Positions 27,941 to 37,940 of a stretch of DNA of 64,000 nt are shown here, piece after piece. Position numbers and translations under genes: made by a program. The notes under the pieces are model-generated. The model was not told the origin of the DNA and did not search any database. It worked only from the letters and a program-made list of their open reading frames with translations. The stretch is from Psychromonas marina. GTDB lineage: Bacteria; Pseudomonadota; Gammaproteobacteria; Enterobacterales; Psychromonadaceae. Every line of letters begins with the position of its first letter. Within the stretch, counting starts at the first letter, position 1. Where the stretch lies: the NCBI RefSeq assembly GCF_030161115.1, contig NZ_BSPQ01000004.1:175140-239139 (forward strand). Reading direction: 5' to 3'.

Positions 27941-29359
27941 TTATACGCTGTAGTAAAGGTCAAACTCTTTTGGATGTGTTGCTTGAGATACTGCTTCACA
28001 CTCTTTCGTTTTAAGTTCGATGTATGCATCAATTGATTCATTTGAGAATACGCCGCCTTCAGTAAGGAAGCCACGGTCTTCATCAAGTGCAGCAAGTGCT
28101 TCTTCAAAAGAAACAGCAACTTGCGGGATAGCATCCGCTTCTTCTTTAGGTAGGTCGTAAAGATCTTTATCTAGAGACTCGCCTGGATCAATCTTGTTTT
28201 TGATACCGTCAAGGCCAGCCATTAACATCGCAGCGAAACCTAAGTAAGGGTTCATTGTTGGGTCAGGGAAACGTACTTCGATACGCGCTGCACGTGCAGT
28301 TGGTACGATTGGAATACGGATAGAAGCAGAACGGTTACCAGCAGAGTATGCAAGCATTACAGGTGCTTCAAAGCCAGGGATAAGACGCTTGTACGAGTTA
28401 GTTGAAGCATTAGTAAATGCATTCAGTGCTTTAGCGTGTTTGATGATACCGCCAATGTAGTAAAGCGCCATTTGTGATAGGCCGCCGTACTGATCACCAG
28501 AGAATAGGTTAACGCCATCTTTACCTAGAGATTGGTGACAGTGGTTACCAGAACCATTATCGCCTACAAGTGGTTTAGGCATGAACGTTGCAGTTTGGCC
28601 GTATGCGTGCGCTACATTATGTACAACATACTTGTAGATTTGGATCTCATCTGCTTTTTCAACCATCGTGTTGAAACGACATGCGATCTCATTTTGACCA
28701 GCTGTTGCTACTTCGTGATGATGTGCTTCAACTACAAGGCCCATCTCTTCCATGATTAAACACATAGCAGAACGGATGTTTTGCGCTGAATCAACAGGTG
28801 CTACTGGGAAGTAACCGCCTTTGATACCAGGGCGATGACCAGTATTACCGTCTTCGTATGAAGTACCTGAATTCCAAGCTGCTTCTTTAGCATCAATTGA
28901 GTAGAAAGAACCTGCAATACCGTTACCGTATTTAACGTCGTCAAATAGGAAGAACTCTGGTTCTGGACCAAATAAAACCGTATCAGCAAGGCCTGTAGAG
29001 CGCATGTATGCTTCAGCACGTTTCGCAACAGAGCGTGGGTCACGGTCGTAACCTAACATTGTTTTTGGCTCTAATACGTCACAACGTAGGTTTAGCGTTA
29101 CGTCATCTGTAAATGGGTCAAGTACTGCAGTAGAAGCAACTGGCATAAGTACCATGTCTGAATCTTGAATGCCTTTCCAACCAGCGATCGAAGAGCCATC
29201 GAACATTTTACCTTCTTCGAAGAAGTCCTCATTTAGTTGATGATGCGGTACAGATACATGTTGCTCTTTACCATGTGTATCAGTGAAACGTAAATCAACG
29301 AATTTAACATCCTGTTCTTCGATAAGAGCAAGAACGTCTTGTGCAGTTTGTACAGACAT
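27941..29359 (-). CDS. glnA: Glutamine synthetase type I
   Basis: 472 residues (E. coli 469). Visible marks are [19 protein letters not shown], the latch/metal block [38 protein letters not shown], and the adenylylation tyrosine in LYDLPKEE near residue 400. The C-terminus EFDLYYSV is nearly that of the enteric enzyme. Main ammonia-assimilating enzyme, expected to be controlled by GlnE adenylylation and by NtrC. It is divergent from typA, as in E. coli, with NtrC-type sites in the shared region. Confidence 0.98.
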   Translation of the reverse strand: MSVQTAQDVLALIEEQDVKFVDLRFTDTHGKEQHVSVPHHQLNEDFFEEGKMFDGSSIAGWKGIQDSDMVLMPVASTAVLDPFTDDVTLNLRCDVLEPKTMLGYDRDPRSVAKRAEAYMRSTGLADTVLFGPEPEFFLFDDVKYGNGIAGSFYSIDAKEAAWNSGTSYEDGNTGHRPGIKGGYFPVAPVDSAQNIRSAMCLIMEEMGLVVEAHHHEVATAGQNEIACRFNTMVEKADEIQIYKYVVHNVAHAYGQTATFMPKPLVGDNGSGNHCHQSLGKDGVNLFSGDQYGGLSQMALYYIGGIIKHAKALNAFTNASTNSYKRLIPGFEAPVMLAYSAGNRSASIRIPIVPTARAARIEVRFPDPTMNPYLGFAAMLMAGLDGIKNKIDPGESLDKDLYDLPKEEADAIPQVAVSFEEALAALDEDRGFLTEGGVFSNESIDAYIELKTKECEAVSQATHPKEFDLYYSV

Positions 29360-29407
29360 ATTTGGAACCTCTAAGTAGTATTTAAATGAAGGTGCGATGA
29401 AAAATTG

Positions 29408-29426
29408 GTAACTTCAATATTGCCAA
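29408..29426 (-). promoter_or_regulatory. Possible sigma54 promoter of glnA
   Basis: On the minus strand TTGGCAATATTGAAGTT has a good -24 element (TTGGCA), but the -12 element reads AAGTT instead of TTGCW. Support comes from position: a start near 29400 would put the two NtrC sites at about -104 to -140, the arrangement known for enteric glnAp2. Confidence 0.35.
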
Positions 29427-29503
29427 ATTATTTATTTAATCAACACCAACAAAACATTGCCTAATAATTTCATGTTTTGGAGGAGGAGTAAAATGAAATA
29501 ATC

Positions 29504-29540
29504 TGCACCATGTTGGTGCTTTGTGCGTTATATTGGTGCT
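29504..29540. promoter_or_regulatory. Tandem NtrC-binding sites upstream of glnA
   Basis: Site 1, TGCACCATGTTGGTGCT (29504-29520), matches TGCACC-N5-GGTGC. Site 2, TGCGTTATATTGGTGCT (29524-29540), keeps the right half. The two start exactly 20 bp apart, two helical turns, as expected for a cooperative NtrC enhancer. Confidence 0.8.
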
Positions 29541-29715
29541 TTGCTCATGTTATGTGCATAAACAATATAGCGAGTAGGGTGAAAGTACGATGAAAAGCGA
29601 TTATTACAGGGAATATGTTAATTGTGACGTACTTAAAACTTTCTATTTTTGAAATTATGGTTACAATGTGCGCACTTTGGATAATTGGCTATACACTTAG
29701 TTAGATTATCCGTTT

Positions 29716-29772
29716 ATACCAATTAGATGAACTATACAGTTGCTGTTAAGTTTATCTAATTGGTATTTTTTC
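29716..29772 (+). repeat. 18-bp inverted repeat with T tract just before typA
   Basis: ATACCAATTAGATGAACT (29716-29733) pairs with 29749-29766 at 17 of 18 positions. It is followed by a T run (29764-29771), 30 bases before the typA ATG. It looks like an intrinsic terminator placed in the typA leader, or the remnant of a small repeat element. Confidence 0.5.
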
Positions 29773-29796
29773 AATTGTTACTTTTTGAGGCGCATC

Positions 29797-31620
29797 ATGT
29801 CGTTAGATAAATTAAGAAATATAGCTATCATTGCTCACGTTGACCACGGTAAAACTACCCTTGTTGATAAACTTTTAGAGCAATCTGGCACTTTAGATTC
29901 ACGCGGCGGCAACGAAGAGCGTGTAATGGACTCTAACGATTTAGAGAAAGAGCGTGGTATTACCATTCTTGCTAAAAACACTGCGATCGAGTGGAATGAT
30001 TACCACATCAATATCGTAGATACTCCTGGACATGCTGACTTCGGTGGTGAAGTTGAGCGTATCATGTCTATGGTAGACAGTGTTTGTTTAATCGTTGATG
30101 CAGTAGATGGCCCTATGCCACAAACTCGCTTCGTAACACAAAAAGCATTCGCACACGGCCTTAAGCCAATTGTTGTTATCAACAAAGTTGACAAGCCTGG
30201 TTCACGTCCTGAATGGGTAATGGATCAAGTATTTGATCTGTTTGACAACTTAGGCGCGACTGATGAACAGTTAGACTTTAAAGTTGTTTACGCTTCTGCA
30301 CTAAATGGTTGGGCTAACGCTGAATCAGAAGAACCAACTGAAAACATGGAATCTTTATTCCAAGCGATCGTTGATGGTGTTGCTCCACCTGACGCGGACC
30401 GTGACGGTGATTTCCAAATGCAAATTTCTCAACTTGATTACAACTCATACGTAGGTGTTATCGGTGTTGGTCGTGTTACTCGTGGTAGCGTTAAAGTTAA
30501 CCAACAAGTAACTATTGTTGGTGCTGACGGTAAAGAACGTAAAGGTAAAGTTGGCCAAGTATTAGGTTACTTAGGTCTTGAACGCCATGACGTTGAACTT
30601 GCGCAAGCAGGCGATATCATTGCAGTAAGTGGTTTAGGTGAGCTTAAAATTTCTGACACAATTTGTGCACAGAACAATGTTGAAGCTATGTCGCCATTAA
30701 CAGTTGATGAACCAACTGTAACAATGACGTTCCAAGTAAATAACTCTCCATTCTGTGGTCAAGAAGGTAAATTCGTTACTTCACGTAACATCCTTGATCG
30801 TCTAAACAAAGAGTTAGTACATAACGTTGCACTTAAAGTAGAAGAAACTGCCGATCCAGATAAATTTAAAGTATCTGGTCGTGGTGAATTACACTTAGGT
30901 ATCTTAATCGAAAACATGCGTCGTGAAGGTTTCGAGCTAGCAGTATCTCGTCCTGAAGTTATCGAACGTATGATTGATGGTGCATTACACGAGCCAATGG
31001 AAACATTGACTGTTGACTGTGAAGATCAACATCAAGGTTCAATCATGGAACAGTTAGGCATCCGTAAAGCGGAACTAACTAACATGACACCAGATGGTAA
31101 AGGTCGTATCCGTTTAGACTTTATGATCCCAAGTCGTGGCTTAATCGGTTTCCAAACTGAATTCATGACAATCACTTCTGGTTCTGGTCTTCTATACCAT
31201 AGCTTCGATCACTACGGCCCACATAAAGGCGGTACAATTGGTCAGCGTCAAAATGGTGTATTAGTATCTAACGGTACAGGTAAAGCGGTTACTTACTCTT
31301 TATTCTTCCTACAGGATCGTGGTCGCCTATTCTTAGGTCATGCTGCACCAGTATACGAAGGTCAAATCATTGGTATTCATAACCGTGCTAACGATTTAAC
31401 AGTTAACTGTTTACGTGGTAAGCAACTTACTAACGTTCGTTCTTCAGGTACAGATGAAGCACAAACACTTTCACCTGCAATTATCTTGACTCTTGAGCAA
31501 GCGCTTGAGTTCATCGATGTAGATGAGTTAGTAGAAGTTACACCAGAAAGCATTCGTATCCGTAAGAAACTTCTTACTGAAAACGAACGTAAACGTGCAG
31601 CTCGTCCTGCTAAAGGTTAA
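29797..31620 (+). CDS. typA: Translational GTPase TypA/BipA
   Basis: 607 residues from the ATG at 29797, six bases after GAGG. An upstream in-frame ATG at 29740 would place 19 non-homologous residues inside the leader hairpin region and is rejected. G motifs are [18 protein letters not shown] and [10 protein letters not shown]. Elongation-factor-like domains II, III and V and the TypA-specific C-terminus follow ([22 protein letters not shown]). It binds ribosomes, assists 50S assembly and is needed for growth at low temperature in enteric bacteria. Codon use looks highly biased, suggesting strong expression. Confidence 0.97.
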   Translation: MSLDKLRNIAIIAHVDHGKTTLVDKLLEQSGTLDSRGGNEERVMDSNDLEKERGITILAKNTAIEWNDYHINIVDTPGHADFGGEVERIMSMVDSVCLIVDAVDGPMPQTRFVTQKAFAHGLKPIVVINKVDKPGSRPEWVMDQVFDLFDNLGATDEQLDFKVVYASALNGWANAESEEPTENMESLFQAIVDGVAPPDADRDGDFQMQISQLDYNSYVGVIGVGRVTRGSVKVNQQVTIVGADGKERKGKVGQVLGYLGLERHDVELAQAGDIIAVSGLGELKISDTICAQNNVEAMSPLTVDEPTVTMTFQVNNSPFCGQEGKFVTSRNILDRLNKELVHNVALKVEETADPDKFKVSGRGELHLGILIENMRREGFELAVSRPEVIERMIDGALHEPMETLTVDCEDQHQGSIMEQLGIRKAELTNMTPDGKGRIRLDFMIPSRGLIGFQTEFMTITSGSGLLYHSFDHYGPHKGGTIGQRQNGVLVSNGTGKAVTYSLFFLQDRGRLFLGHAAPVYEGQIIGIHNRANDLTVNCLRGKQLTNVRSSGTDEAQTLSPAIILTLEQALEFIDVDELVEVTPESIRIRKKLLTENERKRAARPAKG

Positions 31621-31650
31621 TTGCCTTAGTTAGCGATTAGCTCGCGAATA

Positions 31651-31689
31651 AAAACCCTTATTTGGTGAAAACTGAATAAGGGTTTTTTT
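31651..31689 (+). terminator. Intrinsic terminator after typA
   Basis: AAAACCCTTATT (31651-31662) pairs with AATAAGGGTTTT and is followed by TTT, 30 bases after the stop codon. Confidence 0.9.
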
Positions 31690-31746
31690 ATGGGTGTAAT
31701 AAAAGTAACTACAATATGTAGTTTTACTATTAAAAAACCAGTGCTT

Positions 31747-31969
31747 ATACCAATGGAATTTAATAGGTGATCAGAGTTTGCGTAGGAAAAATTATTACTA
31801 ATAAGGCGTGAGTTGCATCCTTTCGAGAGATTAACTGCGTTAATCCTCTATCGGAGAATTAAATTAAAGACTTTAACTCTTTAATAGTTGTTCTCACTTC
31901 AAAACTCACAACGCAGTTAGGGATAATTTTAACCAGCAAGAATGATCACTTTATTAATTCCTTTGGTAT
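31747..31969. mobile_element. MITE-like palindromic element
   Basis: A noncoding stretch of about 223 bases bounded by imperfect ~26-base terminal inverted repeats: TACCAATGGAATTTAATAGG (left) against TACCAAAGGAATTAATAAAG (right, complemented), both continuing into TGATCA. Similarity of the two complementary halves continues inward (TTGC...AAAATTAT...GTGAGTT). The flanking TTA on both sides could be a target duplication. It has no ORF, so it can only move in trans. This is the largest gap between typA and yihY. Confidence 0.55.
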
Positions 31970-32042
31970 TAACTGAATGCTGATTTTTTTTACGTTATGA
32001 TACAGATATTGAAACAGGGAATTAAAGGGTAGGGATTTAGCC

Positions 32043-32900
32043 ATGAATAAACAGTTGATTATCGACAGTAGTAAAGTGGGGTGGCAGTATTTATTATTTT
32101 TGTGGAACCGTTGTCAGCAAGATAATATTAAAGTGCCCGCTGGGCATTTAGCGTATGTAACGCTGCTTTCGATCGTGCCATTTCTGGCGGTTATTTTTTA
32201 CATGCTATCGGCATTTCCGATGTTTTCTGAGCTCAACCAGATAATGGAAGATCTTATCTATAATAACTTCGTGCCAACTTCGGGTGATGCGATTAAAGAT
32301 CATGTTGGTGGCTTTATTGAAAACACCAAAAAGATGAGCATGATGGGTATTGCATCGCTAATTGTTATTGCGCTGCTGCTTATCTCAACCATTGATCAAA
32401 CTATCAATCGCATCTGGCGCTGCACTAATAAGCGTTCTATCGTGCAAGCATTTACCATCTATTGGACCATTTTAAGCTTAGGTCCGATTATTTTAGGCAG
32501 TAGTATTGCCCTGAGTTCATACCTATTTTCAATTGTACAAGATCAAGGGTTCCTGTCTGTTGGTCAGCAACTTCTAAGCTTTATGCCCTTTATGATTGCT
32601 TGGCTCGCTTTTTCTGGTGTTTATACCTTGGTGCCACATCAGCGTGTCAGTTTTCGTTATTCATGTATTGGTGGCTTAGTCGCTTCTCTGTTACTTAATG
32701 TAGGGACTGAGCTATTTACTTTATACATTACTAATTTCCCATCACAACAGCTTATCTATGGTGCATTAGCTGTTATCCCGATCTTATTTGTATGGATCTA
32801 CTTTAACTGGTTAATCGTACTCTTTGGTGCAGAGGTCACAGCGACCTTAGAAGAGTATTCCACTACGCATCAGCAACTTAAACAACAAAAGGAAGCTTAA
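32043..32900 (+). CDS. yihY: YihY family inner-membrane protein
   Basis: 285 residues with AGGGA upstream. Six hydrophobic segments, and family motifs [29 protein letters not shown] and a [20 protein letters not shown] end. Formerly annotated as 'RNase BN/BrkB', which is not supported for the E. coli protein. It probably has a membrane transport or envelope role. Its stop codon shares its last base with the dtd start (TAATG), so the two are cotranscribed as in E. coli. Confidence 0.88.
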   Translation: MNKQLIIDSSKVGWQYLLFLWNRCQQDNIKVPAGHLAYVTLLSIVPFLAVIFYMLSAFPMFSELNQIMEDLIYNNFVPTSGDAIKDHVGGFIENTKKMSMMGIASLIVIALLLISTIDQTINRIWRCTNKRSIVQAFTIYWTILSLGPIILGSSIALSSYLFSIVQDQGFLSVGQQLLSFMPFMIAWLAFSGVYTLVPHQRVSFRYSCIGGLVASLLLNVGTELFTLYITNFPSQQLIYGALAVIPILFVWIYFNWLIVLFGAEVTATLEEYSTTHQQLKQQKEA

Positions 32901-33337
32901 TGATCGCATTAATTCAACGCGTTACCAATGCGAGCGTACAGGTAGAAGGCAACATTGTCGGACAGATAAAACATGGCTTATTAGTGTTACTAGCTGTTGA
33001 AAAGGGCGATCATGATAAAGGAGCTAAACGCCTTGCTGAAAAAGTATTAGCTTACCGAATCTTTGCTGATGAAAACGATAAAATGAACCTTAATGTTCAG
33101 CAGGCTGGCGGCGAGTTGTTAGTGATATCTCAGTTCACTTTGGCTGCAGACACTAAAAAAGGTAATCGCCCCGGTTTTTCTAATGGTGCGGAGCCAAGTG
33201 AAGCGAATCGTCTGTATGAACTTTTTAATCAGCATAGCCGAGATAAGGGCGCGCATGTTGAGAATGGAATTTTCGCCGCGAATATGCAGGTCAGTTCAAC
33301 CAATGATGGACCCACCACTTTCTGGTTGCAGGTTTAA
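32900..33337 (+). CDS. dtd: D-aminoacyl-tRNA deacylase Dtd
   Basis: 145 residues, the family length. Active-site blocks [21 protein letters not shown] and the C-terminal [11 protein letters not shown] are present; the latter is the Gly-cisPro region, with GPT in place of the commoner GPV. It removes D-amino acids mischarged on tRNA. It overlaps yihY by one base. Confidence 0.95.
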   Translation: MIALIQRVTNASVQVEGNIVGQIKHGLLVLLAVEKGDHDKGAKRLAEKVLAYRIFADENDKMNLNVQQAGGELLVISQFTLAADTKKGNRPGFSNGAEPSEANRLYELFNQHSRDKGAHVENGIFAANMQVSSTNDGPTTFWLQV

Positions 33338-33400
33338 ACTTTTTTAAGGGTTGAGTGTCTATGTTGCGCACTTCCCCTATTTATTTAATGAGAGTCACCC

Positions 33401-36256
33401 ATGTTACGATCACTTTTAGTTACTTTATGTGTAGGAATACTTATGTCCCCTTTAGCCAGTGCGGTTGAATCATCTCCTTTTGAAATTAGTGATACGCCTA
33501 TTAGACAAAGTCCTAATGATAACCGCGATTACCAACTGATCACGTTAAGTAATGAATTACAGGTATTATTAGTTTCAGATCCAGACTTAGAAAACAGTGC
33601 GGTCTCTCTTTCTGTACCTGTCGGTAGTATGCATAATCCTGATAGTCAGTTAGGCCTTGCCCATTATCTAGAGCACATGTTATTTCTGGGGTCGGAGCGT
33701 TACCCAACGATCAACGAATACAGTAAGTTTATGACTCAAAATGGTGGTTATACCAATGCTTATACCTCTCAAGAGAGTACCGTTTATGGATTCGAAGTTA
33801 ACGATAGCGCCTTTGATGAAGCGTTAGATCGTTTAGGTGATGTGATGCGTGCGCCGCTGCTCGATGAAAAATATGCTGATAAAGAGCGTCATACGGTTAA
33901 TGCAGAACATAAGACCTATTATGATAACGATATGCGTAAACTATATGCATTACAGCGCTATACACTGAATCCCAGTTATCCAATGGCAAGGTTCAGTACC
34001 GGTGATTTAACCACCTTAGTCGATAAAGAGGGCAGTAAATTACAGGATGAATTAATCCATTTCTTCGATCAACATTATTCTGCTAATACGATGAAAGTGG
34101 CGTTGACTAGCCCACGCCCTATCAAAGATTTAGAGCAAGTTGCTAGTCAATATCTGACTCAAATTCCTAATAAAAAGGTGAGCAAGGCAATTATTTTGGA
34201 GCCAATGCTCACTGAGAAAGAGCTAGCGATTAAAGTTGAGATGAAACCCACTGCAGATATTAAATTACTGCAGGTGAACTTTTTAGTACCTAGTGTGAAA
34301 GATGAATATATGTATCAGCCTGGTGCTTATATCAGCCGCCTGTTAGGTTCAGATCATAAAGGTGGATTATCAGACTCCTTAATTCAAGCTGGGTTAGTTG
34401 ACTCTGTGATGGCTGGATTTTATGCCCCACATAGTGACCTCTACTCACGCTTTTCTTTACAATTTAAGCTCACCAATAAAGGCCTTGAGTCACAACAGAA
34501 AATAATGGCAACACTATTCGCTTTTATTGACCTGATTAAACAACAAGGTGTCAATGAAACACAGTTTAATGAGCAGAAAACTAACCTTGATAGGCGCTTT
34601 GAGTTTTTAACTAAACAATCGGGGTTTAATTACGTGATGGGGCTGTCTGCAAATATGCAGCTTTACCCAATTAAAGATATTATCTATTTTCCTTACCGTT
34701 TGGATGGATTTAATGAAAAGTTTATCGAGCAGCTATTAACCTTCCTTACTCCAGAAAATAGTCGTCTATTCTTACTTTCACCTGATGCGAAAGGTGGTAC
34801 TGCCATCGATTATTATAAAGGTGAGTATGCAGTTGATACAATTACAGATAAACAGCAGCGCCAATGGTTAACTGACGCCACAACAATTAAATTGCAATTA
34901 CCACCAAGTAATAGCTGGTTGCCAGAAGATCTGTCCATTGTTAAAGCGGAGCATAGCGGCGAAGCATCACAACTGATCAATAATAAAGGACACTCGGTGT
35001 GGTTTGCACAAAGCGCTCAACTCGAAGAGCCAAAAGGCAGCTTAAAATTACAGCTTAATAGCGATCTAATTGATCAAAGTGCAACTAATAGAGTCAATAT
35101 GAATCTATTATTGGCGATGCTGAAAAAGCAGTTCTCTGAGCTTAACTTTGTCACCCAGGAAGCGGGATTAAATTTCTCTGTATCACAGTCCAACGGGTTG
35201 TTAATTAGTACATCCGGTTATAGTGATAAGCAGGATAAGTTGTTATTGCAGGTGTTAACACATGTTCAGAATGCAACTTTTAGCGAGCAATCGCTGCGAT
35301 TAGCAAAGCAAGAGTTACAGCGTCGTTTAAATAATAAACCTAAAATCAAAGCGCTAGATCTTGCATTTGATGGTTTCAGACAAGTTGTGCGCCAACCTGC
35401 ATGGTCAGATAAAACGTTATTAGCTGAAATTGATTCGTTAACAGTGAAAGATATTGAATCATTTAGAGATAAAATATTTAGTCAATCAACACTGCGTTTA
35501 TTGGCGTTAGGTAATTTTAATGAATCACAAGTATTAGCACTCGATAAAAAGATTACTAATGCGGTTACAGCGCAACCAAAAGCGTTTTATAACATCAAGC
35601 GCTTACACCCCGATAGTAAACAGGGTACATTAAACTATGCCTTACCATCACAAATGCAGGATGATGCATTGGTGATGATTCACTTGAGTAACCAGAAAGG
35701 GGATCATGCACTAGCGACGTCAGAGTTATTAAATAAGTTGTTGCAACCTGCTTTCTATGATCAAATTCGTACCCAAGAACAGCTATCCTATTCACCTTTT
35801 AGTGCCTCATTTAATGTAGATGATTACGTCGCGTTTGGTTTGTTTACACAAAGCTCTGCTGCGAGTAATGCCGAACTTTATCAACGCTTTAAGCAGTTCT
35901 TAACTGATTTTAAGCCTAAGCTTACTGCAACTACTGAGGATAAATTTGCGCAGTTAAAGGCTGCGCATATTGCCAATTACACGGCAAAACCGACCTCGCT
36001 GAATGCTGAATTTAGTTACCTTAGTAATGAATGGTTAATGTTCAAAGAGCAGATTAATAGTAAGCCTGATTATATTAAGGCATTAGATGCGGTAACGCTC
36101 AAAGATGTGCAAGCATTCTATGCAGACCTGTTAGCCAACGATAAGAATAAGCAGTTAATTTTAGTGCAGGTGCAAGGGCAAAAATTTATTGAATCGCCCT
36201 TACTGACGCTAGATAAGCAGATTACTATCACCGATATTGACCAGCTACAAAAATAG
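33401..36256 (+). CDS. M16 family zinc protease, pitrilysin-like
   Basis: 951 residues, close to E. coli pitrilysin (962). A signal peptide (MLRSLLVTLCVGILMSPLASA) sends it to the periplasm. The inverted zinc motif HYLEH is at residues 88-92 (H88, E91, H92) with the downstream acidic ligand region in HTVNAEH. Four M16 half-domains are consistent with the length, the C-terminal ones being inactive. It degrades peptides and small proteins. It could be named ptrA by similarity; neighbours do not decide. Confidence 0.9.
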   Translation: MLRSLLVTLCVGILMSPLASAVESSPFEISDTPIRQSPNDNRDYQLITLSNELQVLLVSDPDLENSAVSLSVPVGSMHNPDSQLGLAHYLEHMLFLGSERYPTINEYSKFMTQNGGYTNAYTSQESTVYGFEVNDSAFDEALDRLGDVMRAPLLDEKYADKERHTVNAEHKTYYDNDMRKLYALQRYTLNPSYPMARFSTGDLTTLVDKEGSKLQDELIHFFDQHYSANTMKVALTSPRPIKDLEQVASQYLTQIPNKKVSKAIILEPMLTEKELAIKVEMKPTADIKLLQVNFLVPSVKDEYMYQPGAYISRLLGSDHKGGLSDSLIQAGLVDSVMAGFYAPHSDLYSRFSLQFKLTNKGLESQQKIMATLFAFIDLIKQQGVNETQFNEQKTNLDRRFEFLTKQSGFNYVMGLSANMQLYPIKDIIYFPYRLDGFNEKFIEQLLTFLTPENSRLFLLSPDAKGGTAIDYYKGEYAVDTITDKQQRQWLTDATTIKLQLPPSNSWLPEDLSIVKAEHSGEASQLINNKGHSVWFAQSAQLEEPKGSLKLQLNSDLIDQSATNRVNMNLLLAMLKKQFSELNFVTQEAGLNFSVSQSNGLLISTSGYSDKQDKLLLQVLTHVQNATFSEQSLRLAKQELQRRLNNKPKIKALDLAFDGFRQVVRQPAWSDKTLLAEIDSLTVKDIESFRDKIFSQSTLRLLALGNFNESQVLALDKKITNAVTAQPKAFYNIKRLHPDSKQGTLNYALPSQMQDDALVMIHLSNQKGDHALATSELLNKLLQPAFYDQIRTQEQLSYSPFSASFNVDDYVAFGLFTQSSAASNAELYQRFKQFLTDFKPKLTATTEDKFAQLKAAHIANYTAKPTSLNAEFSYLSNEWLMFKEQINSKPDYIKALDAVTLKDVQAFYADLLANDKNKQLILVQVQGQKFIESPLLTLDKQITITDIDQLQK

Positions 36257-36396
36257 GCTTTGAATAGATTTAGCGCTGTTATGTGCGGCGCTAGACCTAT
36301 TTATAACTAACATTCGAAGGTTGCCTATCAAGCATCGCAATCGCTACAAATAGTGATGATTAATTTTTATTAACTTCAATTAATTACCCGTATTCT

Positions 36397-36405
36397 TGCT
36401 ATAAT
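36397..36405 (+). promoter_or_regulatory. Extended -10 promoter of rph-pyrE
   Basis: TGCTATAAT is an extended -10 (TGN plus a perfect TATAAT), 32 bases before the rph start. No clear -35 is present, as is common for extended -10 promoters. Confidence 0.55.
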
Positions 36406-36436
36406 TGCCTCTCACTTTTTAGAAGGCTTTTTAACT

Positions 36437-37156
36437 ATGCGTCCAAGTAACCGTACTCCTGAGCAAAACCGCGAAATCAAAATTACACGTAACTTTACAG
36501 CTTATGCTGAAGGTTCAGTATTAATTGAAGTGGGTAATACAAAAGTACTGTGTAATGCTTCTGTATCAGGCTCTGTACCACGCTTTTTAAAAGGTAAGGG
36601 CAAAGGTTGGGTAACGGCTGAATATTCAATGTTACCGCGTGCGACGCATTCACGTAACATGCGTGAAGCTGCGAAAGGCAAACAAAGTGGGCGAACACTA
36701 GAAATTCAACGCTTAATCGCACGTTCATTGCGTGCTGCGGTTGACTTAGAAGCGTTTGGTGAGAATATGATCACTGTTGATTGTGATGTTATTCAAGCTG
36801 ATGGTGGTACACGTACCGCTTCTATTACCGGCGCTTGTATTGCACTTGCGGATGCATTGAACTGGATGGTTGCTGAAGGTAAAATTAAAAAAAATCCACT
36901 GAAGCAGATGATTGCAGCTGTTTCAGTTGGCATTTACAAAGGAACACCTGTTTGTGATTTAGACTACGATGAAGATTCAAATGCTGAAACAGATATGAAT
37001 GTAGTAATGACAGAAAATGGTGGCATGATTGAGATTCAAGGTACTGCTGAAGAGGGCGCATTTAGCCATGAAGAGCTATTAGCAATGTTAAGTCTTGCTA
37101 AAGGTGGTATCGAAAAATTAGTAATTGAACAGAAAAAAGCATTAAACGCGGAGTAA
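36437..37156 (+). CDS. rph: Ribonuclease PH
   Basis: 239 residues, full length. [20 protein letters not shown] at the start, [30 protein letters not shown] for the phosphate/RNA-binding block, and [21 protein letters not shown] are all conserved. It trims tRNA 3' ends phosphorolytically. It sits 2 bases before pyrE; the E. coli rph-pyrE operon has the same order. Unlike the frameshifted E. coli K-12 gene, this one is intact. Confidence 0.97.
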   Translation: MRPSNRTPEQNREIKITRNFTAYAEGSVLIEVGNTKVLCNASVSGSVPRFLKGKGKGWVTAEYSMLPRATHSRNMREAAKGKQSGRTLEIQRLIARSLRAAVDLEAFGENMITVDCDVIQADGGTRTASITGACIALADALNWMVAEGKIKKNPLKQMIAAVSVGIYKGTPVCDLDYDEDSNAETDMNVVMTENGGMIEIQGTAEEGAFSHEELLAMLSLAKGGIEKLVIEQKKALNAE

Positions 37157-37158
37157 AA

Positions 37159-37800
37159 ATGAAAGATTATCAAAAAGAATTTATTGAGTTTGCTATTGAA
37201 AAGCAAGTATTAAAGTTTGGTGAGTTTACCCTGAAATCAGGTCGAGTAAGCCCTTATTTTTTTAATGCGGGATTATTTAATACTGGCCGTGACTTGGCAC
37301 GTTTAGGGCGTTTTTACGCTGCTGCGTTGCAAGACTCTGGTATTGAATACGATCTACTTTTTGGTCCTGCTTACAAAGGCATTCCAATCGCGACAACAAC
37401 GGCGGTTGCACTATCAAATGACTACGATTTAGATTTACCATATTGTTTTAATCGTAAAGAAGCAAAAACACATGGTGAAGGCGGAAGTTTAGTTGGTTCT
37501 GAGTTAACCGGGAAAGTGATGTTAGTTGATGATGTTATCACTGCGGGGACAGCGATTCGTGAATCGATGGATATCATTAACGCACATAAAGCAGAACTTG
37601 CGGGTGTGTTAATTGCGCTTGATCGCCAAGAAAAAGGTAAAGCTGAGCTTTCTGCTATTCAAGAGGTTGAACGTGATTACGATGCTAAAGTTATCTCAAT
37701 CGTCCAGCTTGCTGATGTAGTGACTTATCTAGAAACACTACCAGAGATGCAACAGCACCTTGAGTCAGTGCAAGCATACCGCGATCAATACGGTATCTAA
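37159..37800 (+). CDS. pyrE: Orotate phosphoribosyltransferase
   Basis: 213 residues. [26 protein letters not shown] and the PRPP motif [17 protein letters not shown] are intact. It makes OMP from orotate and PRPP in pyrimidine synthesis. It is translationally close-coupled to rph and followed by a very strong bidirectional terminator. Confidence 0.97.
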   Translation: MKDYQKEFIEFAIEKQVLKFGEFTLKSGRVSPYFFNAGLFNTGRDLARLGRFYAAALQDSGIEYDLLFGPAYKGIPIATTTAVALSNDYDLDLPYCFNRKEAKTHGEGGSLVGSELTGKVMLVDDVITAGTAIRESMDIINAHKAELAGVLIALDRQEKGKAELSAIQEVERDYDAKVISIVQLADVVTYLETLPEMQQHLESVQAYRDQYGI

Positions 37801-37834
37801 AAGATAGTTACTAGTAATTAGTTATTAGTAAAAC

Positions 37835-37871
37835 AAAAAGGCCCATTTCACTGTGTGAAATGGGCCTTTTT
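37835..37871. terminator. Strong bidirectional terminator, pyrE / RND operon
   Basis: AAAAAGGCCCATTTCAC (37835-37851) pairs perfectly over 17 bases with 37855-37871 around a TGT loop, with T tracts on both strands. The flanking genes converge. Confidence 0.92.
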
Positions 37872-37940
37872 AATAAGCGTTAAACTTTTAAATAAAAAAG
37901 ATGCAGGCTACTGAATAGACCTACACCTCTTTAATACTAC

